In this document: positions 24,034 through 37,032 of the stretch, piece after piece | Numbering within the stretch: the first letter of the stretch is position 1 | How the letters are laid out: each line of letters begins with the position of its first letter | Assembly: GCA_003952965.2 (NCBI GenBank) | Contig: RXIC02000091.1 | Location: forward strand, 132,180-196,179 | Reading direction: 5' to 3' | Length of the DNA stretch: 64,000 nt | Origin: Morella rubra | Taxonomy: Eukaryota > Streptophyta > Magnoliopsida > Fagales > Myricaceae | Position numbers and translations under genes: made by a program | The notes under the pieces: model-generated | Databases searched by the model: none | Told to the model about the DNA's origin: nothing | The model's input: the letters and a program-made list of their open reading frames with translations, nothing else

Positions 24034-27000
24034 ATGGGTTTGCTCACTATGGACTATTGGTGGACCAGAACAAACCCCGTCTCTGCAGCCCTCCTACCCT
24101 GCAGAAATTCTACCTTCATTGGTAGGTGAAGTCAAACCCCTTGACTATGTTATCTTCCTTTATTGAGTCTTCTTTTAGTTCTTGTGTTCCACACACTAAC
24201 ACGTTGGACATATGTGGATTTTCTTTGAGCGAAGAAACAGTTATCCTTAGGATGCTCTGTATTGTTCCAGAAATTGCAGCATTTTCATTCTTGTGTTATG
24301 CGAACCAGAAATTGCTCAGTATTGTACTAGACATATTCATAACAGAGAAGCTATACCTTTTAGTCCTGCAATATCTTATTTTCTGCTGACGATGTGTGAT
24401 TGTTGAGAGGTGATTAAACTTTGATCAGGCGGGAAGTTCATTGAACTCTACGAGGCGCAAAAGATTTTACCCGCTAAACCATGCAGAGTAAGATTCTCAA
24501 TATGGAATGTGAGCTCTAAATCTTAGAACAATTTTGGAATTTCTATTTTTTTTCGTTTAAGGCCAATGAACTTTTTTGCAGAGTTATAGAGTAAACACAA
24601 GGGCTTTTGCAAGTTGGAAGTCAGTAAAGAAACTAAAAGGAGATAGACAACCTCTTAAAACTGTAGCAGATAGTCCTCCCACAAATGTTCAAGAAGACAA
24701 TATGGTTCACTCTTTTGAAAATTCAGCTGCACAGAATTTTTCTATAATCCCTTCCAGGGGTGCCGTGCTTCAGGCATGCACCATTACTTCGGGATTCATA
24801 GCAGCTTTGGGTATCATAATTCGACAGGTAGGCTCACTTCATGCAAAACTGCCCAGTCATACTCACATCCCTCATTATAGTTCTTAGTTGTGATGAGTGA
24901 ATTAACTGGATTTAGCTCCCCCTTTTTTTTCTTTACTTCAAATTAACTATATAAAAGTAAACATCAAAACTGTAGCCAACCTTGGAAGTTGAAGCGGAAC
25001 AGAATCTTTAATGTTTGATGATCTAAACATTCTATTGGGTAGCTCTCAGTTTTCTTCGTCTTCTTGTCTGTGACTCACAATGCATCATTCTATCTGGTTA
25101 TCCTGTGTTATTAATATACCATGATGCTTTGGGCAGCAATCAGCATCCAGATGATTTTTTCTTTTTCGATTGATTATCAGCTATCTTATGTTTGTACCAG
25201 ACACCAAGATCAGTCATACAAATTGGATATGAGTTAAAGATTGGTTACTTAGGCCGAAGTTCTAGGTGTTAGGTGGGACTTATCCCTTTAAAGCAAACGA
25301 ATGGTTCAATTTCAATATAGCAAGAGTAAATCATTTATGAGCAAAATGATGCTTACCTTGGTCAATCATCTGTATCTTGAATGTCCTACCCTAATTGCAA
25401 CTTGCAGGTATCTCACGTTGCATCAGTGGAAGGATTGCCGATCCTTGATTGCGCTGCAGAAGTATCATGTATAAAATCTCTGTTTACTCTGTATTGCAAG
25501 TTTGTAATTGAAACTTTGCAATAGATCTACTTTTGGAAGGTGCAACATGCTGCTTCTTTTGCAGACTGTGCAGAGAAAAATTTAATTTGAAAATGTCAAA
25601 TTCAAAAAATAAGGAGATAGGATTATGATAGTCATCTAATATGCAGAGTTTTCCTCAAACATCATTACCATCTCTGGCATTGTGAATTTTAATATTTAGA
25701 AAAAGTTTCAGTTTGGGCCAATAAAGCAAGGTGATATGTCACCTTAAGTTCTATGGATGTGTGCTACTTAGATGACATGAACTAGGAGGCAGGCAGCTCA
25801 TATTTTGACATTGGAGAAGGATCATAAAGGCAGCTCATTGCCTTAATTTAACAGACTGACAACTTTATGCCCATTGTTGTCAAGTGTTGGCGTTCACTAC
25901 AAATGGCTAAGTCTGAGATTTGACTTCCTCATCTTAACCTGAAGTATTGATACCTGGAACAAGAAAATCAGGCACCAATAGCTGTGCTTAGGCCCCAAAA
26001 TTGCTTTTGCAGTAGAAGTTGGTTGGAATGGGGCGGTTTAGGTTCCAATATTCAGGAAATATGAATAAACAAGTTGACAAAAGATAGAGACAGCATAGAC
26101 AGAAGAAAATGACAAAGGATGTCTGTGGTTGACTGATAGTCTCGTCAAGGGTAAATCAGGTGCAACTACAATTGTCCGTGGAAGGAGCTTCTTTTTGGAC
26201 TTTATTTCTGCTTTATACTCATTCATCATCCTCTCTCTAATGGGACAATTGATTTTTAATTCAGTGGCTTCATTTTTGTAAAATTTGGAGAGCACAGCTG
26301 TCATTTCTCGTGGTTCCGAAACAAAGTTTAGGATTTGATTGTGGAAAGAAATGGTACTGAATAATAAATGTGCTCTTTTTTTAACTCTTCAAACAGGACA
26401 GGATATCTACTGAATTTAGATCACCAAGTTGCTTTGGTGTTCCTTATAAATAAATTTTGTGAACAATTACATTGTTAGGAAGAATCACCTTCCCGATATT
26501 TCAGATTCCACTTCTATACATTCTTTTTGCCACTTATGGTGCAGACTGAATTGCGCATTTCATGACTTTAAAGAGTGTCATGTTTTCCTCTTGTACAGTT
26601 GGTTTCGAAATTTGGCATCTTGAGTTGATCACAGGATTGGTTGTACTAATATCGTCTTGCCGATACTTGCTACTGAAAACATGGCCAGATTTTGCAGTCT
26701 CTAGTGAAGCAGCCAATCGACAGGTAGCTTTACTGACTTTCTTCTGTGTCTCCCGAGGGACTTGTACAAGATTCACTTAGGCATACACTATTTATCTGTT
26801 ACAACATTATTAGGCTCATTACCCCACCTTGACCCCAACCAAAAGAAAAAGGCACCACCCTTGTTGGAGATGAACTTGGAACTCATACCTTGTTCACATC
26901 CACACACGGGGACAGTGGGGTCCATTTTTGTACGGATCCTTGGCTGATTTTTTGAATTCCAACAAGGTCTTACTTCTAATGCAGGTCCTTTCTTCACTTC

Positions 27001-27831
27001 AGCTTTTGGATTACATCATCGTTGCATTTCTGCCTGGTATCAGTGAGGTAGGGAGCAAAGAGAACCATTTCCATCCAATTTGTGGGTGACTCTTTTCTTT
27101 TTTAATTACATTTCTATCCAGATTGTACAGTTGCATGTCTTGATTGTCTAGGAACTGCTTTTTCGTGGTGCACTACTACCACTTTTTGGATTGGATTGGA
27201 AGAGTGTCTCGCTAGTTGCTGCCGTTTTTGGTGTTCTTCACTTGGGCAATGGCCGAAAGTACTCCTTTGCAGTCTGGTACTCATTTTCTCGACTTCATTA
27301 AGATTTTTCATTTTCCTTATATTAATTAAATCATGAAAACCAAGTTGCATTCACATCTTCTGAAGGATTATTAACTTGTGGCTGACTCTTTTTACTACCT
27401 TTTAGCATAAATGGAATAAGGAAAGGCCATGAAAGAACTGAGTCCCTACCAGGCATAGCTAAAGAAACCAATTGCATTGGCTGTGGGGTTTTTCATAACT
27501 GACAGAAGCCATATCCTCCTCATTTAATACTTGCTAATAATGTCTGCCCTTTTGTTGCATCTTCGATTTTTCATTGTCTTATTCCTCTTAACTGTCTGAG
27601 AGAATGTACGACTTGAGATGTCCTTCTGCTCAACCTGTTCAAGGAGCTTCGATTCCAACCGATCCTGATTTCTTTGCTTTATGTTTCAGGGCATGTTTTG
27701 TTGGTCTCGTGTATGGTTATGCCACAATTCTTTCTTCTAGCATCATCGTGCCTATGGCTTCTCACGCAGCAAACAATCTGGTCGGTGGCATTTTGTGGCG
27801 ATACACATCGAATTCATCGCAGAAGTCTTGA
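24034..27831 (+). CDS. CPBP-family (CAAX-like) intramembrane protease
   Basis: Eight exons (24034-24121, 24429-24487, 24582-24827, 25408-25468, 26599-26723, 26985-27047, 27152-27276, 27690-27831) join in frame to about 302 aa. The N-terminal 100 or so residues are Ser/Lys/Arg-rich and could be a plastid transit peptide (inference). Several hydrophobic spans follow. The ABI/CPBP motifs are present: motif 1 EELLFR with Glu214-Glu215 and Arg219, motif 2 FGVLH with His244, and motif 3 SHAANN with His281 and Asn285. These are the metal-ligand residues of Rce1/CPBP proteases, so it may be catalytic; the substrate is unknown. The two catalytic glutamates are separated by a phase-0 intron. It precedes RGS1, as At3g26085 precedes At3g26090 in Arabidopsis. 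The first exon is the least certain. Confidence 0.85.
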
Positions 27832-28619
27832 GACAATTACCATCGCCCCAAATAGGCGGAGGATTTTCAGTAAACTGTGTGTAATTTGACATGTTCTCCA
27901 GAGCCTGTAGGCGGAGGATCCTTGCCCAAATAGGTTGTATATACGAGGTACTCAACGATGTCATGTCCCCCCACCCCAGTGCACTACTCTTGTACAGCCG
28001 CCTCTAGAGTTCTACTCCGCCATTCAGACTTCAGTTTCATTTTCAGCTGATTTTCAGGCCCTTTAGAATCTCAAACTTCAGTAAATTAATTAAATTCTAG
28101 AATTGTTACAATAAAAGAAAAAACTTATGAACAATGGATTTGTAAACATAGCCCAAGAGAAAACAAAGAAAGAAGACCAATTATTGTTCACGAATGCGTT
28201 TCATAACCAAACGGTCCAAACCTATAAAAGCTTTATGACTAAAAAGAAAAAGTTATTATTTATCATTAAATATATAATAATATTCATCTGTGCAATTGAG
28301 TGGTGGCGATTACTTGCTCAGATGCCACGTGGAGATCATCAAAACTGGTCATGAAACTCTGCGTCCGATGGGTCCTGAAAACTCATTGTCTAATAAAAAC
28401 CACGTCAGCAGTTTGAGGTACTATAATTAAAGTCCTTAATTTTGTCAAACCAAATACCCGTTTCAGTCAAACACCACGTGGAAATGGACTCAGGTACCGA
28501 GGACTATTTGCTCTCCCTCCCAACAAGCATCGATACCATTTGCAGAGTATTAAGACAGCCGATTGCGTTAATCCTTTGATTATCAAATGTTAATTCAGAA
28601 CACCTGAAAGATCTTAAAA
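27832..28619 (+). other. Intergenic: CAAX protease 3' flank and RGS1 promoter
   Basis: The left part is the downstream region of the protease gene. The right part, upstream of the RGS1 ATG, contains several ACGT-core motifs, annotated separately. No additional gene seen. Confidence 0.6.
28326..28480 (+). promoter_or_regulatory. ACGT-core (G-box/ABRE-like) cluster upstream of RGS1
   Basis: CACGTG palindromes lie at 28326-28331 and 28475-28480, both followed by G, and CACGTC (TGACG-type on the other strand) lies at 28401-28406. All are within 295 bp of the RGS1 ATG. CACGTG(G) is the core bound by bZIP (ABF/GBF) and bHLH factors. Confidence 0.5.
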
Positions 28620-31600
28620 ATGGCGAGCTGCGCAGTGGAAGGAGGCTGCGTCACCGACTACGTAGCCATTGTCATCTCCATCCTCTCCATGATCATGTAC
28701 GTTTTCTTCTGCTTTTTCTTATATACCTTTTTTTACACCTTATTAGGTGTTGAAGTTTGAAACTCGCGTGCGGTGTATCAGTTTGATTATATGTCTCAGT
28801 GAATCTCAGTAAAGGCTAAATATTGGAAATTTTATGGGCCTCGTTTCTGAAGTGACCTTGTTATTGTGGATCCATTAGTTGTATCGTTGTTTTGTTGTTG
28901 CAGGCTTCTCTCACGGCTAATTTTGCCCTTTCTGGTTCACGAGGTTCCTCGCACTAAAAACAGCGGCTTCTGGATTCCAGTAATTCAAGTTTTTGCCAGC
29001 TTCAACCTGCTGTTGTCCATTGCGGTACACTGTGGATTTCTTTTCTTTTTTTTATCCTTGACCATACTTTTGATGACTCTATACCCCAGAAGTTGGTGCA
29101 ACCGTGCAACGGACCTTTTAAGTATGTAATTGATCCATGTTCCATGCAGATGTCAATCAATTTCCTCAAATTCAAGAAGAGGCTTTGGTGGCAGTCTTGC
29201 TATGTTTGGGCCGGTTGTTCACTGCTTCCACTGTCGTTGACAAGCTTTTAAGTTACTTTTTTTTTTCTGATCAAGCTTTTAAGTTACTTATATAGCTTTT
29301 GTTTGGTATCTATTCTGCGAGTACTTATTTCTTCAGAGCATTAATTTCAAGTGATATTTTTGTATTCAGTCTGGTTTGAAGGGCCACTCGGATTTGGTTT
29401 GCTGCTAAGCTGTCGTGTGACGCAGGCCTTCCAATTATATTACATATTTGTCAAGTTGAGTAAAGGTGTCTACATACCATAATTAATAGTTTGCCACAGA
29501 TGAACTTGCTGTCGGTTGTAAATTGGCCTTTGAGTTTTTAATGATCTACTGCCTGTAAATCGCCCCTCCCATCGAAGCTCACCCATATTACCACCTAAGC
29601 CTGGGTCACTGCACTTGATGGAATACGCTTGGTTCATTGTTCTGTGACAATTGAAACAATAAACAGGTCAACTACAGGAACTTATCAGAACTAGGTGACA
29701 GAGACGGCTTCATGTCTTTCTCAAGGACTTTCGCAACCCCCACCTCCACTGCCACAGCATGGGAGAGCAGCTCCTTAATCTGCGTTACAACCAATCGACC
29801 TAGGACATGTTCCTCTCCTGGCCAATAATTTTTTTAATCCCTTTTGTGTCCTAGAGTGCACTTAACTAAAGCTGTTGTGATTTGTTCATTACTAAATATT
29901 TTGTTAGAAGATTCTCAAATTACTACTGTTGATATTTCAGGAGGCGTTTACCACCAATCAGTTCTTATATATTTCTTCCAGCAATCCTGTCTCCATGGAT
30001 TGCTGGGGCTGCACGTAAGTGTCTAAATGATCTAATTTACTAGTATCAGCATTTATCTTGCCAAATTAGATTTCTTTCGCTGGAATTAAGATATACTTGG
30101 AGTGTTAAAAGCTGTAATAGATTTAGCAATAATATTTTGCAGTGAAGCAATCACTTCTCTTTACCTGTCTCTAAAATTTCCATGACATGGATTCTAAGCA
30201 AGCACTCCTTGAAAGTATTTCTTGGTTCTGATTGCGCCTTTTTTTTTTTTTTTTTTTGCTTCTTCCAGTATTTTCCTCAACATACTCTGAATTTGAACGA
30301 GTGCATTGTTTTTCATATTTCCTTCTTTCCCAGTTTATTGTTCATACCTAATTATGAGTATAAAGTTTTCGCATTTAAGCTTACTGCATGGATATGCTGT
30401 TCTCAGAATTTTTGTTTTATGGTTAACTACTGGCTGACATAGTTTTGCGGAGGAGGCATTGCAAATCATCATCTTTTAGCTTTCAATTATATGTCCTGAT
30501 ATGCTAATCTCAATCCTCTAGAACTTTTTCCTTTACCCTTTTGCCAAATTGCTGTGTGAAACTTCAAGCTCAATTTTTCCCCGTGATCTTCTACTCTGTT
30601 CAGACAAACTCAGGAAACTGTACCAAAAGACCCTTATTCAAAAGATGTACCACATGATGAGAATTATTCACTGTTGTTTTCGTGTAGCTGGGGTAGACAA
30701 GGCCCAAAACAAGGACATTTTTTTGTCCCTGTAGGTTCTTTCAATGAGCAAGACCACCTACCAATATTCAACATGAAAATTCTAAGTAACAATCACCAAG
30801 GCCTTTTTCTTCTCCCGTTACCACAAGGTCTTTAAATTATCATATGCAGCCACTTAAATTGGTACCAGTTTCGTGGATTGAGCAATCTTACACTCGTGGG
30901 AAGAGCACTTTTCTTATTATGGAATTGTGTTGTACTGACCATTAATGATGTGATTTCTTGGTCCAACATTACAGTAGTTAGCCTGGAGGATCTTTTGGAC
31001 GTTTCATTGATTGTTCTGACATTTTCTGTAGTTATCCATATGAAGAAGCCGCTAAATTATCGTTGCCACTTGAGGAGTCACTGGGTCATTCCAGTCACAT
31101 GTCTCCACACATTGTATGTTGCTGCTTTAGTTGGATTCACTGGGGCTATTCGGCATATAGAGTTCAGGTTTGATGAAGTCAGAGACTTGTGGCGGGGAAT
31201 AGTTATTTCAGCCTGCTCCATTGGTATGCTTTTCTCTAGGTTCTACAAGGCTCTGTATGTTTATTGATATGCTTTATGATTTAAGGAAGAAGCTTTCCTA
31301 TTCCCCGTGAACTTAAAAGCTCTAATATATTATCTCGCATTTCTGGCTGAAAGCCTGAAATGGAGTACAGAATGACCTGGCAACTAAGGGTGCCCAAAGA
31401 ATCAAAAGCAAACTCTTTAATACACGGGTTTCCAATATGACACCAAACGTTGGCTTTTTGCACTCACAAATCTGAAATGTCTGTTTCCGCCTTTGAGGAA
31501 GATTCCATCTTACATTCGCTGATGGATATTCTTATTTCACAAGTAGGAATAGGTATATAGTCTATGTGGTTTTCTTAGTTTTTTAGGTCTGATGACCTTT

Positions 31601-34600
31601 GTCGGGAGTGGGATTCCCAGTTTATCGTATAAGCTTTTACAAGTCAAGGTCTGATGACACTATGGGTGAGTATAGGTTTTCCCAAAATCTATTGCAATGT
31701 TTGGGGTTGCCCTCTCTCTCTCTCTCACCTTTTGGAATTCTATGGAGATATCACCTGCAAAACATAAAAGGAGAAGCTGACAGTAGGGTTTTGCCACCTC
31801 CCGACCTGGCTCAGCCTGAACCGGTCGGCTTACCTTGGGTTTGGGTTTAAGTTTATACTTCTAGTGAAACGGCGCTGCTTTGCTCCTTTTTTAATGTTTT
31901 ACTCTTGTAACCCGAACCCAAAGGGTCAAGCTAAAATTGGGATCGGATCGGGTTTGGGTCAGGTTATGGGAACTCAACCCCGAACCCGACTTTGCCCACC
32001 CCTAGCACAGCCACATCCGAAGGACTCTACTAACAATTTCATGTTAGGAACCAGTGATTGTGGTTTTGACATGATATATTGCAGCCCTGGTCATCTTGCC
32101 ATGTTTCCATTCCCTTCACTGCAAAAACAATAGGAAAAAAAAAAAGAGGGGTTGAGGGAGGAAGTGAGCATTGGGAGTGATTTTGTTGCGCTTCTATCCA
32201 CTGGGCTGGTGAGTGGACATCCACATGTAGCACACCATGGAACAAACAACAATGCTCTGGAAACTTCCCTTGATAAAGTCATAGCAAACTGGGAATAGGT
32301 TAATCTTTCTTGTATCTTTTTGTTTGCATATTTCTTATCTACATCCCATGTGCTAGGGCTGCATCCTCCTAAATTTGCTATAAGGCTTATAGAAAGATGA
32401 TCAAGTCAAAATACCTCTCCTTCTCAGCCTAAAGTTTTTGTCTGTTTCACTTGCAGTATTTTGGGTTGCTGCTTACGTTTTGAATGAAATTCATGATGAT
32501 ATCTCATGGCTTCAGGTTGCCTCCAGATTTCTCCTTTTAACCACGGTACACTGTAGTATTGATTATATCTTTTCTTCTTTAGGCACTGCTGCTATTCAGT
32601 CAATTGAGGTCTAAGTTATCATTGTCTTTAGCTCATGTATGCTAGCTAACACTTCTTTTCAGTCAAGTATTCTCGTACTGGCTTTCTTCTCTATATCAAG
32701 TTCACAACCTCTACTCTCACAAATCAGCTTAAGGAAAAGGGAACCTCAAGAATTTGAGACAATGGGCCGGGCTCTCGGTATACCTGATAGTGGACTACTA
32801 TTGCAGAGGGAACCTGCTCAAGTAATGGATCCTAATGAACCTCTGGATAAGCTTCTTCTTGACAAGAAATTTCGGCAGTCCTTCACAGCATTTGCAGACA
32901 GGTGTTGTTTTTCTCCCCAAGCTCCAGTATCTAGGTGTACACATCTATGTGGAAAAAATTTCTTAGTGAATCAACTTTTTGGTTTCTTTTTAAGTGCAGT
33001 TGTTTGGCTGGGGAGAGTGTCCATTTCTATGATGAGGTGCATGAGCGTCGCAAAATATCTGTAGATGACCCAGTAAGAAGGATCTATATGGCACGGCATA
33101 TTATTGACAAGTACATAGTTGCAGGTTTGTGATCTTTATTCATGGAAACAGGTAGTCAAAGCCATTTACTCGAATGTTTTATGATTTCGTTATAGTAACC
33201 TGCAGTCGAGCTGTTCCTTTATTCTCTACATGCATAGCCTCAAACGTAAGTCTTTTAGTAATACAACCTAACTTCACCTTTATCAACCTCTGAATACAAC
33301 CGTTCTTATAGCCTCTTTTTTGTTGCTCATGCCTCAATTGTATGGGCCTCATTAGGTAGTTGAATGAAACATTGACGTGGATAGAAATTTACTACTTGTC
33401 GTTTTCATCTTTCTGCAATTTTGGCATGATAAATGCCTACTACCTCATCTTGGATTGCTCGACACAGAAGCAGACATTCTTGATAGGTCAGCTGGTTAAA
33501 AAAATAAAAAACAGACAACATTGATCTCAGCCTTGGAAGACTAGAATTACCTCCTAATTTGCTTGAGATGATGGAACTGATCTCAAACAACCTACCACTT
33601 AGTTCGTTGTCAAAGTACTCCAAATTGATTGATAAATAGCTTGTTTGAACTTGCTAGTCCTACTCATGGTTAGCCAGCATATATGGTCCTTCCGTTTTTT
33701 TCTTTCCAGTTATACAGCTCTTGTATCTTGGCACTTTAAATGTTTATCTAAATTTTCGTAGCCCCCATACTTTGTGTTTAAAGTCTAATTTAGCTTGGTT
33801 GTTAAAAAACTCTGGTCATATATGCAATTTCCAGCCCTCTTTTGAATTTCAATTGTTATTGCTTGAGATATTCAACAACTTCTAGTTTCATGTCGCATGA
33901 GAACTTATACTGTATAAAATTAGATTCCAAAGTTAGATCATAGTTTTATTTGCATTATTTAGTGAAGAAAATGGTCAGATCACAATCATGAATATTGTAA
34001 GCCAACCACTCTGTGGCAGCACTTCGCCTGATACCACTTTACAGCATCCAGTTTGTTTCTAAAGCTAAAGATTCACTCTAAACTAGTTTGGAGTTTCTGC
34101 AAGATTAAACATTCTTTTTTATTTTTTGGCTCAGCCGTTTGTATCCTGTCTAGCTCCAATCTTATGGGACATATCTTTATGTAGTTTTTTTTTTTGCTTA
34201 ATTTATATAGGAGCAGCAATGGAGGTAAACATTTCTCACAGAAGCCGACAGGGGATTTTGACTACTACTGATCTGGCGCACCCTGATCTCTTTAATAATG
34301 CACTGAATGAGCTGATGCAGTTGATGAAAATGGTATGTAATTCTCCTGGGTTAATCCAATTTTATGGATTCCTGTGGATTGTGCGTCTCATCTGAGTGTG
34401 TTTTTTTCTGCCTGAAGAATTTGGCAAAAGATTACTGGTCATCCATGTACTTCATGAAATTCAAAGAAGAAGCCAGTATAAGTTCCAATGGCAATGATCT
34501 GGAACAGGTGACAGGTTGGAACTTCTCCCCTAGGTTGAGCTCTGTACATGGTGCTGACGATCCCTTTCACCAAGAAAACTTTTCTACGGGCTCGGGCATT

Positions 34601-34627
34601 GACAGTCATGACCCAGACATACAATGA
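28620..34627 (+). CDS. RGS1: RGS1: seven-transmembrane regulator of G-protein signalling
   Basis: Eleven exons (28620-28696, 28904-29024, 29150-29213, 29370-29454, 29941-30014, 31032-31223, 32457-32545, 32663-32901, 33000-33124, 34211-34332, 34418-34627) join in frame to about 465 aa; AtRGS1 has 459. A seven-span membrane region (about 1-250) includes [27 protein letters not shown] and HVEFRFDE-like [13 protein letters not shown]. It is followed by an RGS box (about 290-415) with [34 protein letters not shown] and [19 protein letters not shown]1 is the GTPase-accelerating protein for the plant G-alpha GPA1 at the plasma membrane and is linked to glucose sensing. The C-terminus keeps PRLSSV, matching the serine cluster whose phosphorylation drives AtRGS1 endocytosis. 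Introns 5, 6 and 9 are over 1 kb. Confidence 0.96.
31711..31726. repeat. (CT)8 microsatellite in RGS1 intron 6
   Basis: Eight uninterrupted CT units within the intron 31224-32456. Confidence 0.9.
31790..32004. repeat. GGGTTTGGGT/ACCCGAACCC-rich repeat in RGS1 intron 6
   Basis: Degenerate GGGTCGGGTTTGGGT-type motifs on one strand and their complements on the other fill this stretch, ending tttgcccacccctag. That end resembles a hAT-type terminus (ctaggggtgggcaaa when complemented). I could not find a matching left end or a clear 8-bp target duplication, so the element type is uncertain. Confidence 0.4.
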
Positions 34628-36285
34628 ACCAAGAAATGGGTATAGGTGCACAGGAATTTTGGGAGTCCGTTTGTCAATTGGTTCTTACTTGTCAAGCATA
34701 ATGGAGTTGACATAATTTTTTTCCACTCATAATAGAAGGCTTGGAGAACCGAAGAAAGCGGATGATAAGAAAATTAAGCAGAAATGACGAGGGAAAGAAG
34801 AAATGAGTTTGCTCACTAGCTAGTCCAGTGACATGTTGTGTTTGTTATACTTGTACAGAAATCATCATATAACACTCGCTGTTTGTTGATCAGAGACTGA
34901 CAGCTTACACCATTTAGCTCTGTATTAACCCCGAACAGACATAATCTCTTGGCCTGGACACCGTTTCCATTACCGGAGGTCATAGGCGCCACTGCCTGTG
35001 TAGTAGTTGGTTTAATTTCCAATTGAAAACTATATACGTTGATACAGATGTGGAGATATTCAGGTTTACATGTTCACGCGTTGTTTATTATCTTAAGATT
35101 TGCGAATTTTTAGAAAGTGAGAAGAAAATAGAGAGAGCTGCTAAGTGGGAAAGAATTATATTCATTCCATTGTTCTGCAATGTACAGTGAGGCTGCATAA
35201 ATACATGTACGGTAATAACAAAAAAGAACTTGTTCTCAATTCTTGTACATCTGTCGTAATTTGATAGGCTGAAGTATAACTTAACTAATCCTAGTGTGCA
35301 TTATCCTCCTCCTAGTCGTTGGGATCATTCGAATCTTTCCTGCATGCTGTGTGCGAAGAGAGGGAGGTGGCTGCTAATTTGTGCTGGAGGTGTCCTGCGA
35401 TCCCAGGGTCCTTCTCTTGAGACAAGTTGTCGCAATTACCCACTCTTTCAGGCCCGTTTTATGCTGTCTACCCTAGTCTACATTTTAAGCACATCCCCCA
35501 AAAAAAAGTAACTTGCAGCTGTGAGACGGCTGGCGAGTAAATGCATTTAGGTGGTGTTTACAAATCAAATTTTTAAATCAGTATCTTTTTGTAATTTTCT
35601 GTCGAATTTATATTGTGTAATTTTGAGAGAGAAATATGTAATAAGTGATTTTATATTATTTAATATTATTAATGTAAGTTTTGGGTAATATGAATATTAT
35701 GATAATGTATATATGTTATACTTATCTTTTTTTTAAATTTTACCATACAATTAAGATAAAAAAAAAAAATTGTAAAGTATTTTGGTCCAAAATTTTGGGT
35801 GACTTATGGGAGTCAGTGAAAAATTAAAAAATAGATAATTTTAATGAATTTTTTTATGTTTATTATAAAATTATTTTATCAAGACGCTGTGGACGTCGAC
35901 GCGACAAATTTGGGACCATAGAGTCACGTTACTTCCTGGGTACGTACTGTTAGTTTGATCATTGAGAGCATGCCTCTTAACCGCCGTGGCTTTAACGTGG
36001 TCACGAAAACTAGGTTGGATATTGAGTACACTCAATATCTCTTGAATACACTCAACTGCCTTGTCGTCCGACTCGATCGATGTCTCTCCTAAGCTTATTA
36101 GAGGAACCACCATAACCTTTTTTTGAAAAACAAATCAAGGGAAAATTGTGTCTTCTTTTTTTTTTTTTTGGTAAGTGAGATATATATTATAAATGGCATC
36201 AAATGTACGTGGTTGGTATCTAGTTACACATATCCCTGCTTCCAAACCCCAAGCAGTACAATTAACTTAGTGACTGCTAACCAAA
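34628..36285. other. Intergenic between RGS1 and the first KCR gene
   Basis: RGS1 3' flank, then strongly AT-rich DNA from 35540 to 35880 that may be a decayed small transposon (starts aggtggtgttta, no clean inverted end found). No gene is evident; the open frame at 35296-35511 has no recognisable motif. Confidence 0.55.
36188..36194 (+). promoter_or_regulatory. Candidate TATA box of KCR copy 1
   Basis: A tataaat heptamer lies about 98 bp upstream of the ATG at 36286. This part of the region is AT-rich, so chance occurrence is possible. Confidence 0.35.
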
Positions 36286-36978
36286 ATGCTACCAGCAGGC
36301 ATTCACCACATCACAAGCGAACCTTCATGGCTTCTCCTCCTCTCATTCACTGGCTTTCTCACCATCCTCAGACCCTTCATCTCTATTCTCAAATGGGTCT
36401 TCACCACATTTCTCAGACCCTCAAAGAATCTCAAGAACTATGGTTCATGGGCTATTGTCACCGGATCCACAGACGGTATAGGAAAAGCCTTTGCCTATCA
36501 ACTGGCCTGCAAAGGCTTAAACCTAATACTAGTCAGCCGAAACTCCAATAAGCTCAAAACTGTCTCCAAGGATATTGAAGCTGATTTTCCGCACACCCAG
36601 ATAAAGATTGTCGAGTTAGATTTCTCTGGCAATATCACAGCCGGCGTCCAACTATTAGAGGAGGCGATCAAAGGAGTGGATATCGGCGTTCTGATAAACA
36701 ACGTGGGGATTACTTACCCTGACGCCAGGTTTTTCCATGAAGTAGACGAGAAGGTGTGGATGAATATTGTTCAGGTGAACTTGGAGGGGACTACTAGGGT
36801 CACCAAAGCTGTTCTACCAGGGATGATCGAAAGGAAGAGAGGAGCTATCGTGAATATCGGTTCAGGAGCCGCCATTGTCATGCCTTCCCATCCTCTCTTC
36901 ACAATATATGCCGCTACAAAAGCGTAAGTGCATATTTATCGTGCTTTCTCCCCTTGTCCTTTCCTAATTAGCATCGCG

Positions 36979-37032
<54 letters not shown>

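Noticed and set aside
31790..32004. A complete hAT element in RGS1 intron 6
   Set aside because: The right end looks like a hAT terminus, but no matching left end or 8-bp target duplication could be found, so it is listed only as a repeat.
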